Origin: CBDCGJ01 sp965238305
GTDB lineage: Bacteria > Pseudomonadota > Alphaproteobacteria > GCA-2731375
DNA length: 64,000 bases
Direction: 5' to 3'
NCBI GenBank assembly: GCA_965238305.1
Contig: CBDEHK010000001.1
Coordinates: 2,604,001 to 2,668,000, forward strand
Shown here: piece after piece, positions 19,412-28,380 of the stretch
Layout: every line of letters begins with the position of its first letter
Numbering within the stretch: the first letter of the stretch is position 1
Translations under genes and position numbers: made by a program
The notes under the pieces: model-generated
Seen by the model: only the letters and a program-made list of their open reading frames with translations
Databases searched by the model: none
What the model was told of the DNA's origin: nothing

Positions 19412-20680
19412 ATGTCCAAGCAAAGAATTCTTCTTGTCGAAGATAGCCGGTTTTTTAACCGTGTATTGCAAAGCAATATCAAACAGGCGTTGGATTTTGA
19501 AGTCGTTTCTGCATATTCCTATGAAGACGCCGTCAAGATAATCGAAAATGACAAAGATTTCTTTTTGGCGCTGTTAGATCTCAATTTGCCGGATGCCCCA
19601 GACGGAGAGATTGTTGATTTCGTTCGTGCCCGGAATATTCCCATCATTGTATTCACCGGACAGTTTAGTCCCGAAAAACGACAGGAGTTTATCTCCAAAA
19701 ACATTATCGATTATGTCGTCAAAGATACTCCTGCGAGCATAGACTATGTTGTTGAATTGGTGGGGCGGATCGACCGGAACATGCGGACTTGGGCGCTGGT
19801 GGTGGATAGTATCGCGAGTGATCGCGAGGCACTGATGTTCCATATGCAGCGTAACAAATTTCAAGTCCTTGAAGCAGCAGACGGTGAAGAGGCGATGAAG
19901 CTGTTGTCATTGAATCCGAATATCAAACTTGTCCTGACAGACTACAATCTAATCGGTATGGATGGATTCGAACTGACAAAAAATATTCGCCGCAATTTTC
20001 CGCGCGAGGAGCTCGTCATAATCGGCATGTCGAATGACGTTGATGGCACTGTTCCAGCGCGTTTCATAAAATACGGCGCCAATGATTATGTCCACAAGCC
20101 GATATTGCCTGAGGAGGTTTCCTGCCGAATATTCCAGGGATTGCAGGTTGTTGAGTATATCGATGAGTTACGCACGGCCGCGACAACTGATTTTTTGACC
20201 GGTTTGTACAATCGTCGGTATTTTTTTGACCGTGGGGGCAAAATGTTCGATACCGCGATACGCAACAAAAGTCCTCTCGCTCTGGCTATGATCGACATCG
20301 ATCATTTCAAAAAAATCAACGACAATTTTGGCCATGATGCAGGTGACGAAGTGCTGGTTCAGGTATCACATAGGTTAAAAGCACAATTTTCGAGCGCTGA
20401 AATTCTGGCACGCATGGGAGGTGAAGAATTTTGCTTGATCATGCCGGGTTTGGACGCCGTGAAGGCAGAACAAGCGCTCAACACGCTGCGTCTCGCTATC
20501 GAGAATACTAATTTTGAGTTTGCGTCGCAAAAAATCAACGCGACAATCAGCATTGGCCTCTGCGTCGATACCGCAGCGTCACTGTCGCAGATGATTTCGG
20601 ACGCCGATGATAAACTTTATGAGGCCAAGACAGGCGGTCGAAATAAAGTTGTCGCTCATACGCTGTCGCAGGCCGTATGA
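19412..20680 (+). CDS. PleD-like response regulator, REC-REC-GGDEF diguanylate cyclase
   Basis: Two receiver domains followed by a diguanylate cyclase domain, the PleD architecture, in 422 residues. REC1 (about 5-120) has VEDS, phospho-acceptor D in LLDLNLP, T in VFTG and K in VVKD. REC2 (about 130-245) has VVDS, D in LTDYNL, S in GMSN and K in VHKP. The GGDEF domain (about 260-420) has the active site RMGGEEF and the substrate segment DIDHFKKINDNFGHDAGD, so it should make c-di-GMP from two GTP. The product-inhibition RxxD motif that normally lies nine to six residues before GGEEF is S-S-A-E here and so is absent. ATG 19412 is preferred over an upstream GTG at 19406. Confidence 0.93.
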   Translation: MSKQRILLVEDSRFFNRVLQSNIKQALDFEVVSAYSYEDAVKIIENDKDFFLALLDLNLPDAPDGEIVDFVRARNIPIIVFTGQFSPEKRQEFISKNIIDYVVKDTPASIDYVVELVGRIDRNMRTWALVVDSIASDREALMFHMQRNKFQVLEAADGEEAMKLLSLNPNIKLVLTDYNLIGMDGFELTKNIRRNFPREELVIIGMSNDVDGTVPARFIKYGANDYVHKPILPEEVSCRIFQGLQVVEYIDELRTAATTDFLTGLYNRRYFFDRGGKMFDTAIRNKSPLALAMIDIDHFKKINDNFGHDAGDEVLVQVSHRLKAQFSSAEILARMGGEEFCLIMPGLDAVKAEQALNTLRLAIENTNFEFASQKINATISIGLCVDTAASLSQMISDADDKLYEAKTGGRNKVVAHTLSQAV

Positions 20681-20710
20681 ACCTAACTTCCTAAGTTGGA
20701 AATTTACGCA

Positions 20711-21157
20711 TCACTTTGTCGGCAAATTTTGGTCCAGCCAACCGCTTTGTCGGCTATTGCCAAGCATCCCGCCTTGAATATCGAATATGCTCGTGTAACC
20801 CGCCGCCGCTAGCATCTGCGCTGCCCGGTCGGAGCGTACACCGCGGGCACAGATAAGCCCGATAGGGGCGTTCTTGTTGCCACGGGTTATAGTCTGAATC
20901 TGCGCCAGAAATTCTTGATTATCACCACCGGGTTGAAGGGTTGCGCCGGCGGCGTTTGCGGGCATGCCGGTTTCCGCCCACTCTCCAGGTTGTCGAACAT
21001 CGATGATCAAGAGGGTCTGATCCAGCGCGCGGGCATGGGCCGCCGCCGGAGCCAGGGGTGTTATCGATTCGGCATTGGCAGCAATTGCCGGCATAGCCAA
21101 ACTGAAGGCGATGCATATACAAAATCTGATATAGTGCTGGCGTATGAAAAGCCTCAT
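20711..21157 (-). CDS. Exported rhodanese-like protein
   Basis: Single rhodanese domain with an N-terminal signal peptide (hydrophobic FCICIAFSLAMPAIA, cleavage after ANA), so it is periplasmic. The domain shows LLIIDVRQPGEWAETGMPA and the active-site loop LICARGVRSDRA with the catalytic Cys present, followed by GGMLG and SGWL. Rhodaneses move sulfane sulfur, but single-domain periplasmic forms have no agreed substrate. ATG 21157 is preferred (it gives a normal signal peptide); a TTG at 21181 is the upstream limit. It is convergent with the GGDEF gene, 30 bases apart. Confidence 0.85.
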   Translation of the reverse strand: MRLFIRQHYIRFCICIAFSLAMPAIAANAESITPLAPAAAHARALDQTLLIIDVRQPGEWAETGMPANAAGATLQPGGDNQEFLAQIQTITRGNKNAPIGLICARGVRSDRAAQMLAAAGYTSIFDIQGGMLGNSRQSGWLDQNLPTK

Positions 21158-21434
21158 TTGATTTTTGATCCCGGAAAGCAATACTAATAATCATCTGATA
21201 AAGCACCAAACTGCCTTATTTAGTACATAAATCCGAGTGTGCAAATTTCATTTCTGCGTGATACCCCAGTGAAGAAGATGGCGACCGACAAATTTCGATT
21301 TCGTGGCCGCTTGTTAGTTTATTATGTTCTGGCTCGACTAAATTAACCCGTTGTTTGTACTTTCGGTTCTATTATGTCGAAAGATGCGCGTGGTCATCGT
21401 GTTTAGTCGTTCTACAGCCTAAGGTGGACAAGCA

Positions 21435-22550
21435 GTGAAGCTCAGTTCGGATATAGTACAACAACTAATGGCGGATTCGTCTGCCGATACGCGTGCCGAG
21501 ACGGCGCGACAGATTGCAGACAGTCTCGACCATTCACTCAGCGATAAAGAGCGTCAAATTGCGGAAGAGATATTCCGCTTAATGGTGCGTGATGCCGAAG
21601 TGAATGTGCGTCAGGCGTTGTCGGAAAGTCTTAAGAAAAATGAGCTGGTGCCGCACGACGTGGCTGCTGGGCTGGCGCAAGATGTGGCTGAAGTGGCAAC
21701 CCCGATACTCGAATTTTCTTCGGTGCTGACGGATGAAGACTTGATGCAAATCGTCCGCAGTCAGCCACCTGAACATTTGCTGGCAATTGCGAAACGACAA
21801 GCGGTGAGCGAAGGCGTGGCGCAGGCACTAGTTGATAGTCACGACGAAGGTATAGTTCTGACCTTGGTCAGCAACAAAGGCGCCCAGATTTCTGAAGGCA
21901 CCTTCCAACAAGTGCTTGATGAACACGGTGAAAGTGAAACCGTCAACAAGGTGATCATTGACCGCAGCAGTTTACCGGTCGCCGTCGCCGAACGACTGGT
22001 GACGTTGGTGTCGGATAATTTACGCGGTGCTCTGGTTTCACGCCATGAGTTGGAACCGGCGACCGCATCCGACTTGGTATTGGAAGTCCGGGAGAAAGCG
22101 ACCATGGGACTGCTGGATAAAGACAGCAATGCTATGGATGTGTTGGAACTGGTAACGCAGCTCAGGAAAAACGATCGTCTGACCCCGTCGATCATGCTCC
22201 GCGCAATCTGCCTGGGCGATATTGATTTTTTCGAAACGTCATTGGCGATACTGTGCGATATTCCTCGAACGAATGCGTTTCAACTGGTCCATGACACCGG
22301 TCCCCACGGCTTACGCGCGATCGTCGAAAAATCGCGATTGCCGATGGATATGTATCCACTGATCCGTACCGCCGTAAACGTGGTCGATGAAACCGAGCAT
22401 GACGGTCGCGCTGGCGACCGGAATCGTTTTGTCGAGTCTGTCATTGAGCGTATTCTCACCTCGCATGAAGAAGACGTAACCGAGGACGACCTGGCTTATT
22501 TACTGACGAAGCTGCGGCAATATTCCGGCATAGGCATCGAAGCGGCCTAG
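21435..22550 (+). CDS. DUF2336 protein, 371 residues
   Basis: All-helical protein of the DUF2336 family, found mainly in Alphaproteobacteria. Repeated helix pairs (TRAETARQIADSLDHSL, VRDAEVNVRQALSESLKK, VAEVATPILEFSSVLTDEDL) look like HEAT-type repeats, a scaffold for protein binding. No catalytic motif, signal peptide or membrane helix is seen. Function is unknown. The start is an ATG-less GTG at 21435 (gtgaagctc), with AAGGTGGA upstream. The gene stands alone; a hairpin at 22587-22608 without a T tract lies downstream. Confidence 0.82.
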   Translation: MKLSSDIVQQLMADSSADTRAETARQIADSLDHSLSDKERQIAEEIFRLMVRDAEVNVRQALSESLKKNELVPHDVAAGLAQDVAEVATPILEFSSVLTDEDLMQIVRSQPPEHLLAIAKRQAVSEGVAQALVDSHDEGIVLTLVSNKGAQISEGTFQQVLDEHGESETVNKVIIDRSSLPVAVAERLVTLVSDNLRGALVSRHELEPATASDLVLEVREKATMGLLDKDSNAMDVLELVTQLRKNDRLTPSIMLRAICLGDIDFFETSLAILCDIPRTNAFQLVHDTGPHGLRAIVEKSRLPMDMYPLIRTAVNVVDETEHDGRAGDRNRFVESVIERILTSHEEDVTEDDLAYLLTKLRQYSGIGIEAA

Positions 22551-22794
22551 TTTCACTGGTAATTATTTGCCCGATACTTTGTGTCGCGAAGTGAGGCTAT
22601 TCGCTTCGTAGCTATCAATTTGTGTCAATTTCTATTGTCATCCTCAACATAAGATGGTTAGTTATCCCTTCGGTTGCCAGGTAAACAAGGGCGGCCAATT
22701 TGGAGGTGGATAAGTCAAATCTTTTGGTTGTGAGTTCTATGCAGCTATTTGCAAAAACGATTTGTCCGTTTTGGTCAACAGGGAGGATTATGGA

Positions 22795-23850
22795 ATGTGG
22801 TCAAAACTAATTAGCAAGGTTGCGTTGACCGGCATTGTTGCCGGCGTTGCCATGATGGGGGCGACGCAAGACGCCGACGCCAAAAAAGTTCGGTGGAAAA
22901 TGCATGCGGCCTTTGGTCAAAATATCGCGGTGATCGGCCAACCCCCGCATCGGGTATCTAAATGGGTTAGTGATATGTCCGGCGGCGATTTCAGTATCAA
23001 AGTGTTTGAGCCGGGCGCATTGGTCGGCGGTTATGCTTATTTCGATCCGATTAGCCAAGGTGCCATTGATGCGGCTTACGGCACCCCTGGTGCGAACCAG
23101 GGTAAGAACTCTGCTTACAACTTCTTCTCCACCTGGCCGTTTGGTCCGGCGGCGCCTGAATTCCTCGCCTGGTTGATGTATGGCGGCGGCGTTCAGATGG
23201 GCGAAGAATTGTATGCTCGTGACGGCATCCAATACATCCTTTGCGGCATGATCCCACCGGAAACTTCCGGTTGGTTCCGTACAGAAATTAAAAGCCTGGA
23301 TGAACTGAAGGGCCTCAAAATGCGTTTCTTCGGCCTTGGCGCCAAAGTGATGCAGAAGTTCGGTGTCTCGACCCAGCAATTGGCTGGTGGCGATATTTAT
23401 CCGGCTTTGGAACTGGGTACCATTGATGCCACCGAATTTTCGATGCCCGCTATCGATCGCTCTTTTGGCTTCTACCAAATAGCCAAGTTCAACTATTTCC
23501 CTGGCTGGCACCAACAATCGACGGCCAGTGAAGTTGTCGCCAACAAAGCTAAATTCGATAAGCTGGAGAAAACGCATCAAGTTATGCTGCGGACTGCTTG
23601 CCAAGCGAACATCGCTGAAATGGTTGCCGAAGGTGAAGCTTTGCAATTTAAAGCCATGCAGGCGAACGTCAAAGACGGCGTCAAAAATGTGCGCTGGGAC
23701 GATAGCGTTATCAATCAACTCAGCACCGGTTGGGACGAAGTTATCGCGGAAGAAATCAAGACCAATGCAGATTCAAAGAAAATCTGGGCCTCGATTGTAG
23801 CTTTCCGTGCAAACTACAAAATCTGGAAAGACATGGGCTACTTAAATTAG
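22795..23850 (+). CDS. TRAP transporter substrate-binding protein (TakP/DctP type)
   Basis: Periplasmic binding protein of a TRAP transporter, 351 residues. It has a signal peptide (LISKVALTGIVAGVAMMGA, cleavage around ADA-KK). SLDELKGLKMR contains the arginine that grips the substrate carboxylate in this family. The segments ATEFSMPAIDRSFGFYQIAK and FPGWHQQ resemble the TakP-like group (2-oxo acids, mannitol/chloroaromatic annotation). ATG 22795 has a strong GGGAGG 8 bases upstream. It is the first gene of dctPQM; a terminator-like hairpin after it probably keeps this product in excess over the membrane subunits. The substrate is likely an organic acid, the exact one unknown. Confidence 0.93.
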   Translation: MWSKLISKVALTGIVAGVAMMGATQDADAKKVRWKMHAAFGQNIAVIGQPPHRVSKWVSDMSGGDFSIKVFEPGALVGGYAYFDPISQGAIDAAYGTPGANQGKNSAYNFFSTWPFGPAAPEFLAWLMYGGGVQMGEELYARDGIQYILCGMIPPETSGWFRTEIKSLDELKGLKMRFFGLGAKVMQKFGVSTQQLAGGDIYPALELGTIDATEFSMPAIDRSFGFYQIAKFNYFPGWHQQSTASEVVANKAKFDKLEKTHQVMLRTACQANIAEMVAEGEALQFKAMQANVKDGVKNVRWDDSVINQLSTGWDEVIAEEIKTNADSKKIWASIVAFRANYKIWKDMGYLN

Positions 23851-23862
23851 GCCTATACTTTT

Positions 23863-23895
23863 GACCGGTTGCCTCTGGCAGCCGGTCATTTTGTT
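23863..23895 (+). terminator. Intercistronic hairpin between dctP and dctQ
   Basis: GACCGGTTGCC and GGCAGCCGGTC form an 11-pair stem (one U-G pair) with a TCT loop at 23863-23887, followed by ATTTTGTT. It lies 13 bases after the binding-protein stop and well before dctQ. Such hairpins after binding-protein genes commonly stop part of the transcripts or protect the upstream mRNA, giving more binding protein than permease. Confidence 0.7.
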
Positions 23896-24023
23896 ACTGT
23901 GCCGCAGATAATGGTTGGGCAATCCAGTCGTTATCTGCGGCAATCGTTTGTTGCCTCTAGACGCGTAATAAGAGTAGACATGATCCGGCAACACGCTTCT
24001 CTTTTTCAATAGGGTTGGCTTCG

Positions 24024-24695
24024 ATGGATAAGCTACTGAAGACGGCACATGTTTTTGACATGTTGCCGAGAAGAATTGGGATGGCTGCGGGCTGGCTCGT
24101 CCTGCCGTTGATCGCAGTGATCATGTTTGACGTCATCACCCGCAAGATCGATTTTTTGCGGATCGGTATGTCAGAACTTTCCTTCTATTACATCATTGAG
24201 CCGATCAAATTGCAGGACATGGAATGGCACTTACATGGGGTGCTGTTGTTGTTGTCATTTGGCGTCGGCTATTTAATGAATTCGCACGTCCGGGTCGATA
24301 TCTTTCGCGACAAGTTATCAAAAATGACGCAAGCGAAGCTGGAGCTTTGCGGACTGACTATTTTGGCCATTCCCTTCACCATGGTCGTCGTCTACTACGC
24401 CTGGATCTTCGTGAGTATTTCGATTTCACAAAACGAAGGCTCAGAATCACTGACCGGCATTCCCATGCGTTATATTGTAAAAACGTCGACGCTTATCGGT
24501 TTTACTCTTTTACTGCTGGCGTATTTGTCGACAGCCTTTCGATTGGTCGCCTATGTTTTTGGTGATGAAGCGCAGCGGGAAATCGCTGATAGCCAATTGA
24601 TGGTCTTTCCTGATGAGGATGAAGCCGCGATCATTAACGTTGATGAAGACGGTCAAACTGATCCCCACACCTACGATGAAGTGAAGGATACTTAA
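24024..24695 (+). CDS. TRAP transporter small permease (DctQ type)
   Basis: Small integral membrane subunit of the TRAP system, 223 residues with four predicted helices (about residues 18-38, 66-88, 103-130 and 150-175). The family feature PIKLQDMEWHLHGVLLLL (charged helix start before a membrane span) is present. A highly acidic C-terminal tail of about 35 residues (VFPDEDEAAIINVDEDGQ) is longer than usual and its role is unknown. ATG 24024 is preferred; TTG 24015 is an alternative. dctM follows 4 bases after the stop. Confidence 0.9.
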   Translation: MDKLLKTAHVFDMLPRRIGMAAGWLVLPLIAVIMFDVITRKIDFLRIGMSELSFYYIIEPIKLQDMEWHLHGVLLLLSFGVGYLMNSHVRVDIFRDKLSKMTQAKLELCGLTILAIPFTMVVVYYAWIFVSISISQNEGSESLTGIPMRYIVKTSTLIGFTLLLLAYLSTAFRLVAYVFGDEAQREIADSQLMVFPDEDEAAIINVDEDGQTDPHTYDEVKDT

Positions 24696-24699
24696 GCCG

Positions 24700-26292
24700 A
24701 TGGGCGAAGCATTTATTGATCATATATCCGAGTTTGTTGGCGGTTATATGTTTGTCGCCCTCGGGCTAATGATATTCACTGGCCTGCCGGTTGCGATCGC
24801 GATCGGCGGCACCGCGCTGATTTTTGGTTTGTTGGGCGTCGCCCTTGATATTATGAACTTTCAAGAGTTCTTCATCATTTTGCCCAGAATTTGGGGTGGC
24901 GACGGCTCCAGCGGTGCGGTTCAAAACCCGATCCTGGTGGCGATACCCTGTTTCATATTTATGGGGACAATGCTGGAACGCTCCCGCGTGGCGGCGGATT
25001 TGCTGCACATTTTGCAAATCATGCTGAAGCGGGTGCCAGGCGGTTTGGCGATGGCGGTTACCGTGATGGGCACGATCATGGCGGCCACCACCGGCATTAT
25101 TGGCGCCTCCGTGGTGATGATGACATTGTTGGCATTGCCGACAATGTTGCAGCGTGGTTACAATACTCCGCTGGCGACCGGGACCCTGGCGGCCAGCGCC
25201 ACTTTGGGCATTTTGATCCCACCTTCGATCATGCTGGTGTTGATGGCGAACCTGCTGGCGGTATCGGTCGGAAATCTGTTTGTCGGCGCGATATTTCCGG
25301 GCTTGGTGTTGTCGCTGCTCTATCTCGTTTATATCTTGATAATCAGTACGATAAAACGCGACTGGGCACCGCCATTGCCGGATGATGCAATAATTCTGGA
25401 AGAAACCAATAAAGGCCTGATGCGCACTTATCTTGGCGGCGTCGGCGGCATGATTGTTGTGGCGGTCGGTCTGAGTTATACCCCCTTGGCTGAAACGCTG
25501 AATTTTGGCTTGATCGCGTTCCTTGGAATATTTCTGTTCTCGATGGTTATCGGACGGAAAGAAGGAGATTCCTATTTTGGTGCGGTCGTAAAGGGGTTCA
25601 TCCCGCCAATTTTCCTGATCATCATGGTGTTGGGCTCGATTTTCGCCGGTTGGGCAACGCCGACGGAAGCGGCCGGCGTTGGCGCCTTTGGCTCGCTGGT
25701 CCTGGCCTATTTCAATGGTACATTGACCAAAGAAGTGCTGACGGATGTGGTCAACCGGACGACCCTGACAGTATCGATGATCTTCCTGATTTTCGCCGCT
25801 GCGACGACTTTCTCTTATATCTTCCGGGCGCTCTATGGCGAAGATTTGATTTTGGAATTTATTGCTTGGCTGGGATTGGGCTCCTGGGGATTGTTGTTCC
25901 TGCTGATGGGCGTAATTTTCATCATGGGATTCTTCTTCGATTGGATCGAAATCACCCTTATCATCCTGCCGGTTTTTGCACCCGTCATTCGTAGCATCGC
26001 ACCGGATTTCGCCGAACATCTGGGCACCACGGGCCTAGTCCGGGAGATCATGGAAATTCAAGCGGTATACTGGTTTGCGATCTTGGCGGCGATAAATTTG
26101 CAGACCTCGTTCTTAACCCCACCGTTCGGTTTCGCACTCTTCTATATGAAGGGTGTGTCGCCGCCGTCGGTAAAGATGCAGGATATTTACAAGGGGATTA
26201 TCCCCTTTGTTGGGCTGCAGCTTATTGGACTTACGGTTGTGGTGTATTATCCGAAAGTTGCGCTTTGGTTGCCGGCGCAATTGCTCGACTAA
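24700..26292 (+). CDS. TRAP transporter large permease (DctM type)
   Basis: Main transmembrane subunit, which carries substrate using a sodium or proton gradient. The 530-residue protein has about 13 hydrophobic segments and typical DctM blocks: GLPVAIAIGG, VAIPCFIFMGTMLERS, ASATLGILIPPSIMLV, GWATPTEAAGVGAFG and LTPPFGFALFYMKG. It is longer than the ~430-residue C4-dicarboxylate type, as usual for the mannitol/chloroaromatic (TakP-linked) branch. It is the third gene of dctPQM, 4 bases after dctQ. Its terminator appears to lie inside the 3' end of the convergent isomerase gene. Confidence 0.94.
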   Translation: MGEAFIDHISEFVGGYMFVALGLMIFTGLPVAIAIGGTALIFGLLGVALDIMNFQEFFIILPRIWGGDGSSGAVQNPILVAIPCFIFMGTMLERSRVAADLLHILQIMLKRVPGGLAMAVTVMGTIMAATTGIIGASVVMMTLLALPTMLQRGYNTPLATGTLAASATLGILIPPSIMLVLMANLLAVSVGNLFVGAIFPGLVLSLLYLVYILIISTIKRDWAPPLPDDAIILEETNKGLMRTYLGGVGGMIVVAVGLSYTPLAETLNFGLIAFLGIFLFSMVIGRKEGDSYFGAVVKGFIPPIFLIIMVLGSIFAGWATPTEAAGVGAFGSLVLAYFNGTLTKEVLTDVVNRTTLTVSMIFLIFAAATTFSYIFRALYGEDLILEFIAWLGLGSWGLLFLLMGVIFIMGFFFDWIEITLIILPVFAPVIRSIAPDFAEHLGTTGLVREIMEIQAVYWFAILAAINLQTSFLTPPFGFALFYMKGVSPPSVKMQDIYKGIIPFVGLQLIGLTVVVYYPKVALWLPAQLLD

Positions 26293-26309
26293 GACAAAAA
26301 TATCTGAAC

Positions 26310-27101
26310 TTAAGATGGGGTGAGGCCATAGGCCTTGCCCCATTTTAGTCCGGCCAGGGTTTTACCGGCCGGATTGTATTCGCACGAAACCCAGCCTTCA
26401 TAACCGCATTCGTCGAAAAATTTCAGCACATAGCCGTAATCGAGTTCGCCATTACCCGGTTCATGGCGATGGGGTGGATTGGCGATTTGAACATGGCCAA
26501 TATTATCCAGACAAGCGCTGAAGCGGCGGCACAGGTCCCCTTCCATAATTTGCACATGATAAGCATCGAACTGTAGCTTTAGATTAGTTCGATCGAGTTC
26601 AGCCAAGATTTCCAATACCTGACCGGTTTGGCTGAGTAAAAAACCGGGGACGTCCCGATTATTCAGAGTCTCCAGCAATCCGGTTAGTCCGTGCTTGGCC
26701 AATTCGTCGGCCGCAAAAGCAATATTATCGCGATAGATATCCTCGCAGTTCGACCGTTCAGGACCGTTTTCGGGCGCCAGGCCGGCAACCAGGTGAATGC
26801 GTGGGCAGGCCAGCGCCTTGGCATAATCTATGGCGGTACCTATGCCATCTCTGAATTCCTGCTCTCGACCCGGTAGGCAGGCGATCCCGCGTTCACCCTT
26901 CGCCCAATCCCCGGCTGGGCAGTTGATCAGCACCTGTTCGACACCGGCCTGCTGATTCCATTCTGCCAGATCTGCTTTCGTATAGTCGTAAGGAAACAGA
27001 TATTCAACGCCCCTGAAGCCGGCGCGTGCGGCGCTGTCCATTCGTTCAGGAAATGGGAATTCGTTGAACATCATGGTTAAATTGGCGGCAAGTTTTGGCA
27101 T
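26310..27101 (-). CDS. hyi: Hydroxypyruvate isomerase-type TIM barrel
   Basis: Isomerase of the xylose isomerase-like TIM-barrel superfamily that interconverts hydroxypyruvate and tartronate semialdehyde; OtnI-like members act on 2-oxo-tetronate. The 263-residue protein shows the Hyi hallmarks: ANLTMMFNEFPFPERM, GFRGVEYLFPYDY, INCPAGDWAKGERGIACLPG, LETLNNRDVPGFLL, LKLQFDAYHVQIMEGDL and WVSCEYNPAGKT, which contain the acidic and His metal ligands. It is convergent with dctM. Proximity to a TRAP system for organic acids suggests use of C3/C4 hydroxy or oxo acids, which is inference only. Confidence 0.88.
   Translation of the reverse strand: MPKLAANLTMMFNEFPFPERMDSAARAGFRGVEYLFPYDYTKADLAEWNQQAGVEQVLINCPAGDWAKGERGIACLPGREQEFRDGIGTAIDYAKALACPRIHLVAGLAPENGPERSNCEDIYRDNIAFAADELAKHGLTGLLETLNNRDVPGFLLSQTGQVLEILAELDRTNLKLQFDAYHVQIMEGDLCRRFSACLDNIGHVQIANPPHRHEPGNGELDYGYVLKFFDECGYEGWVSCEYNPAGKTLAGLKWGKAYGLTPS
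26315..26346 (+). terminator. Terminator of the TRAP operon inside the convergent isomerase gene
   Basis: ATGGGGTGAGGCC (26315-26327) and GGCCTTGCCCCAT (26331-26343) form a 13-pair stem with two wobble pairs and an ATA loop, followed by TTTT. It lies 22 bases after the dctM stop and entirely within the last codons of the minus-strand isomerase gene. Confidence 0.7.
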
Positions 27102-27249
27102 AATAATGTCCTATAAAATTCAGATTTGGGTCATCAGATATGATCAAAAAAGCGCTGACAAGGGCCGATCAGTGTGCTTGCCAGACTGGATCATTAATGT
27201 AAATCTGACGCTATGATTTTGCGAGCGGATTAGGATTTATTGTTTAGTT

Positions 27250-28374
27250 ATGTCCGGTTGGTTGAAGCATCGTAGTGAACCGGAAGGCTTGGTGCTGACG
27301 CCTGGCGGCACCTGGGATGTCCGCCATTCAGTAAACTTGGACGCAGAATTACGCGGTCTCAAGCTTTTGTCTACAAAATCAGTCACCATTGATGCCAATG
27401 AATTGAGCCGTTTGGATACGGCCGGTGCTTGGCTTATTCATCGTACTCTACGTGATGCTGAAGAAGCGGGTGTTAATATTGGCATCATCAATCTTGTAGC
27501 TGAACATCGGGCAATGCTTGATCAAGTTGCGGAAAATGATCGACCTTGCGAGATCGAACCGGTGCGCCGTATCGCGGTCATCAGAATGATCGCCAATCTA
27601 GGTCGCCGGGTCACGGAAATGAGTTACGAAGCCCGCCTGATGTTGGACTTTCTTGGTCTCACCGTTATGTCGATCGGCAATTCCATGATCAAGCCATGGC
27701 GGGTGCGCTGGACCCCGCTATTTCATCATATGGAGCGGGTGGGGTTAAACGCAGTACCTATCGTAGCCTTAATATCGTTCCTGATCGGCGTCGTCCTGGC
27801 CTATCAAGGGGCGGCCCAATTGCAGAAATTTGGCGCTGAGATATTTGTTGTCGACCTAATCGCTATTTCGGTATTGCGTGAAATTGGTATTCTGCTTACG
27901 GCGATTGTCGTGGCGGGCCGATCCGGTAGTGCCTTTACCGCCGAAATCGGTTCCATGGTGGTGAATGAAGAGGTCGATGCCATGCGCTCGCTCGGCCTCG
28001 ATCCGATGGAGGTGCTGGTCCTGCCGCGTATTCTGGCTTTGGTAATCATGTTGCCGATTTTGGCGTTTATTGCCGATATGATGGGTCTGCTCGGTGGTTT
28101 CATGATGAGTTGGGTCGCTTTGGGCATTTCGCCCGGCCTGTTTCTGGAACAATTAAACAACGCGTCAAACTTCTGGACCTTCGGCGTTGGTATTGTTAAA
28201 TCGCCGTTCTTTGCTTTTTTGATCGCCTATGTCGGCTGTTTCGAAGGGCTGCGGGTAAGCCGCAATGCCGCCAGTGTTGGTGCCCGAACAACGCGCTCGG
28301 TGGTTTCATCGATCTTTCTGATCATTGTGGCGGATGCTGCGTTCTCCATCCTGTTCGCGATTGTTGGAGTGTAA
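27250..28374 (+). CDS. mlaE: Lipid ABC transporter permease, STAS-MlaE fusion
   Basis: Permease of the Mla/MCE type that moves phospholipids between inner membrane and periplasm. The N-terminal 110 residues form a STAS-like domain (SVTIDANELSRLDTAGAWLIHRTL), corresponding to a fused MlaB. The C-terminal part has five to six membrane helices and the MlaE signature AGRSGSAFTAEIGSMVVNEEVDAMRSLGLDP. Fusion of MlaB-like and MlaE-like domains is common in Alphaproteobacteria. It heads an operon with a VOC gene, ATPase, MCE protein and lipoprotein, all on the plus strand with small gaps or overlaps. Confidence 0.93.
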   Translation: MSGWLKHRSEPEGLVLTPGGTWDVRHSVNLDAELRGLKLLSTKSVTIDANELSRLDTAGAWLIHRTLRDAEEAGVNIGIINLVAEHRAMLDQVAENDRPCEIEPVRRIAVIRMIANLGRRVTEMSYEARLMLDFLGLTVMSIGNSMIKPWRVRWTPLFHHMERVGLNAVPIVALISFLIGVVLAYQGAAQLQKFGAEIFVVDLIAISVLREIGILLTAIVVAGRSGSAFTAEIGSMVVNEEVDAMRSLGLDPMEVLVLPRILALVIMLPILAFIADMMGLLGGFMMSWVALGISPGLFLEQLNNASNFWTFGVGIVKSPFFAFLIAYVGCFEGLRVSRNAASVGARTTRSVVSSIFLIIVADAAFSILFAIVGV

Positions 28375-28380
28375 TAGGCA

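Noticed and set aside
22587..22608. Hairpin CGAAGTGA/TCGCTTCG after the DUF2336 gene
   Set aside because: Eight pairs with a wobble, but no T run follows, so I do not call it a terminator.
22807..23718. Minus-strand open frame (303 codons) opposite the TRAP binding protein
   Set aside because: Shadow of a highly biased gene; no motif or start signal.
24766..26019. Minus-strand open frame (417 codons) opposite dctM
   Set aside because: Product is an implausible Gln/His/Arg-rich chain that reflects antisense of hydrophobic codons; dctM motifs on the other strand are complete.
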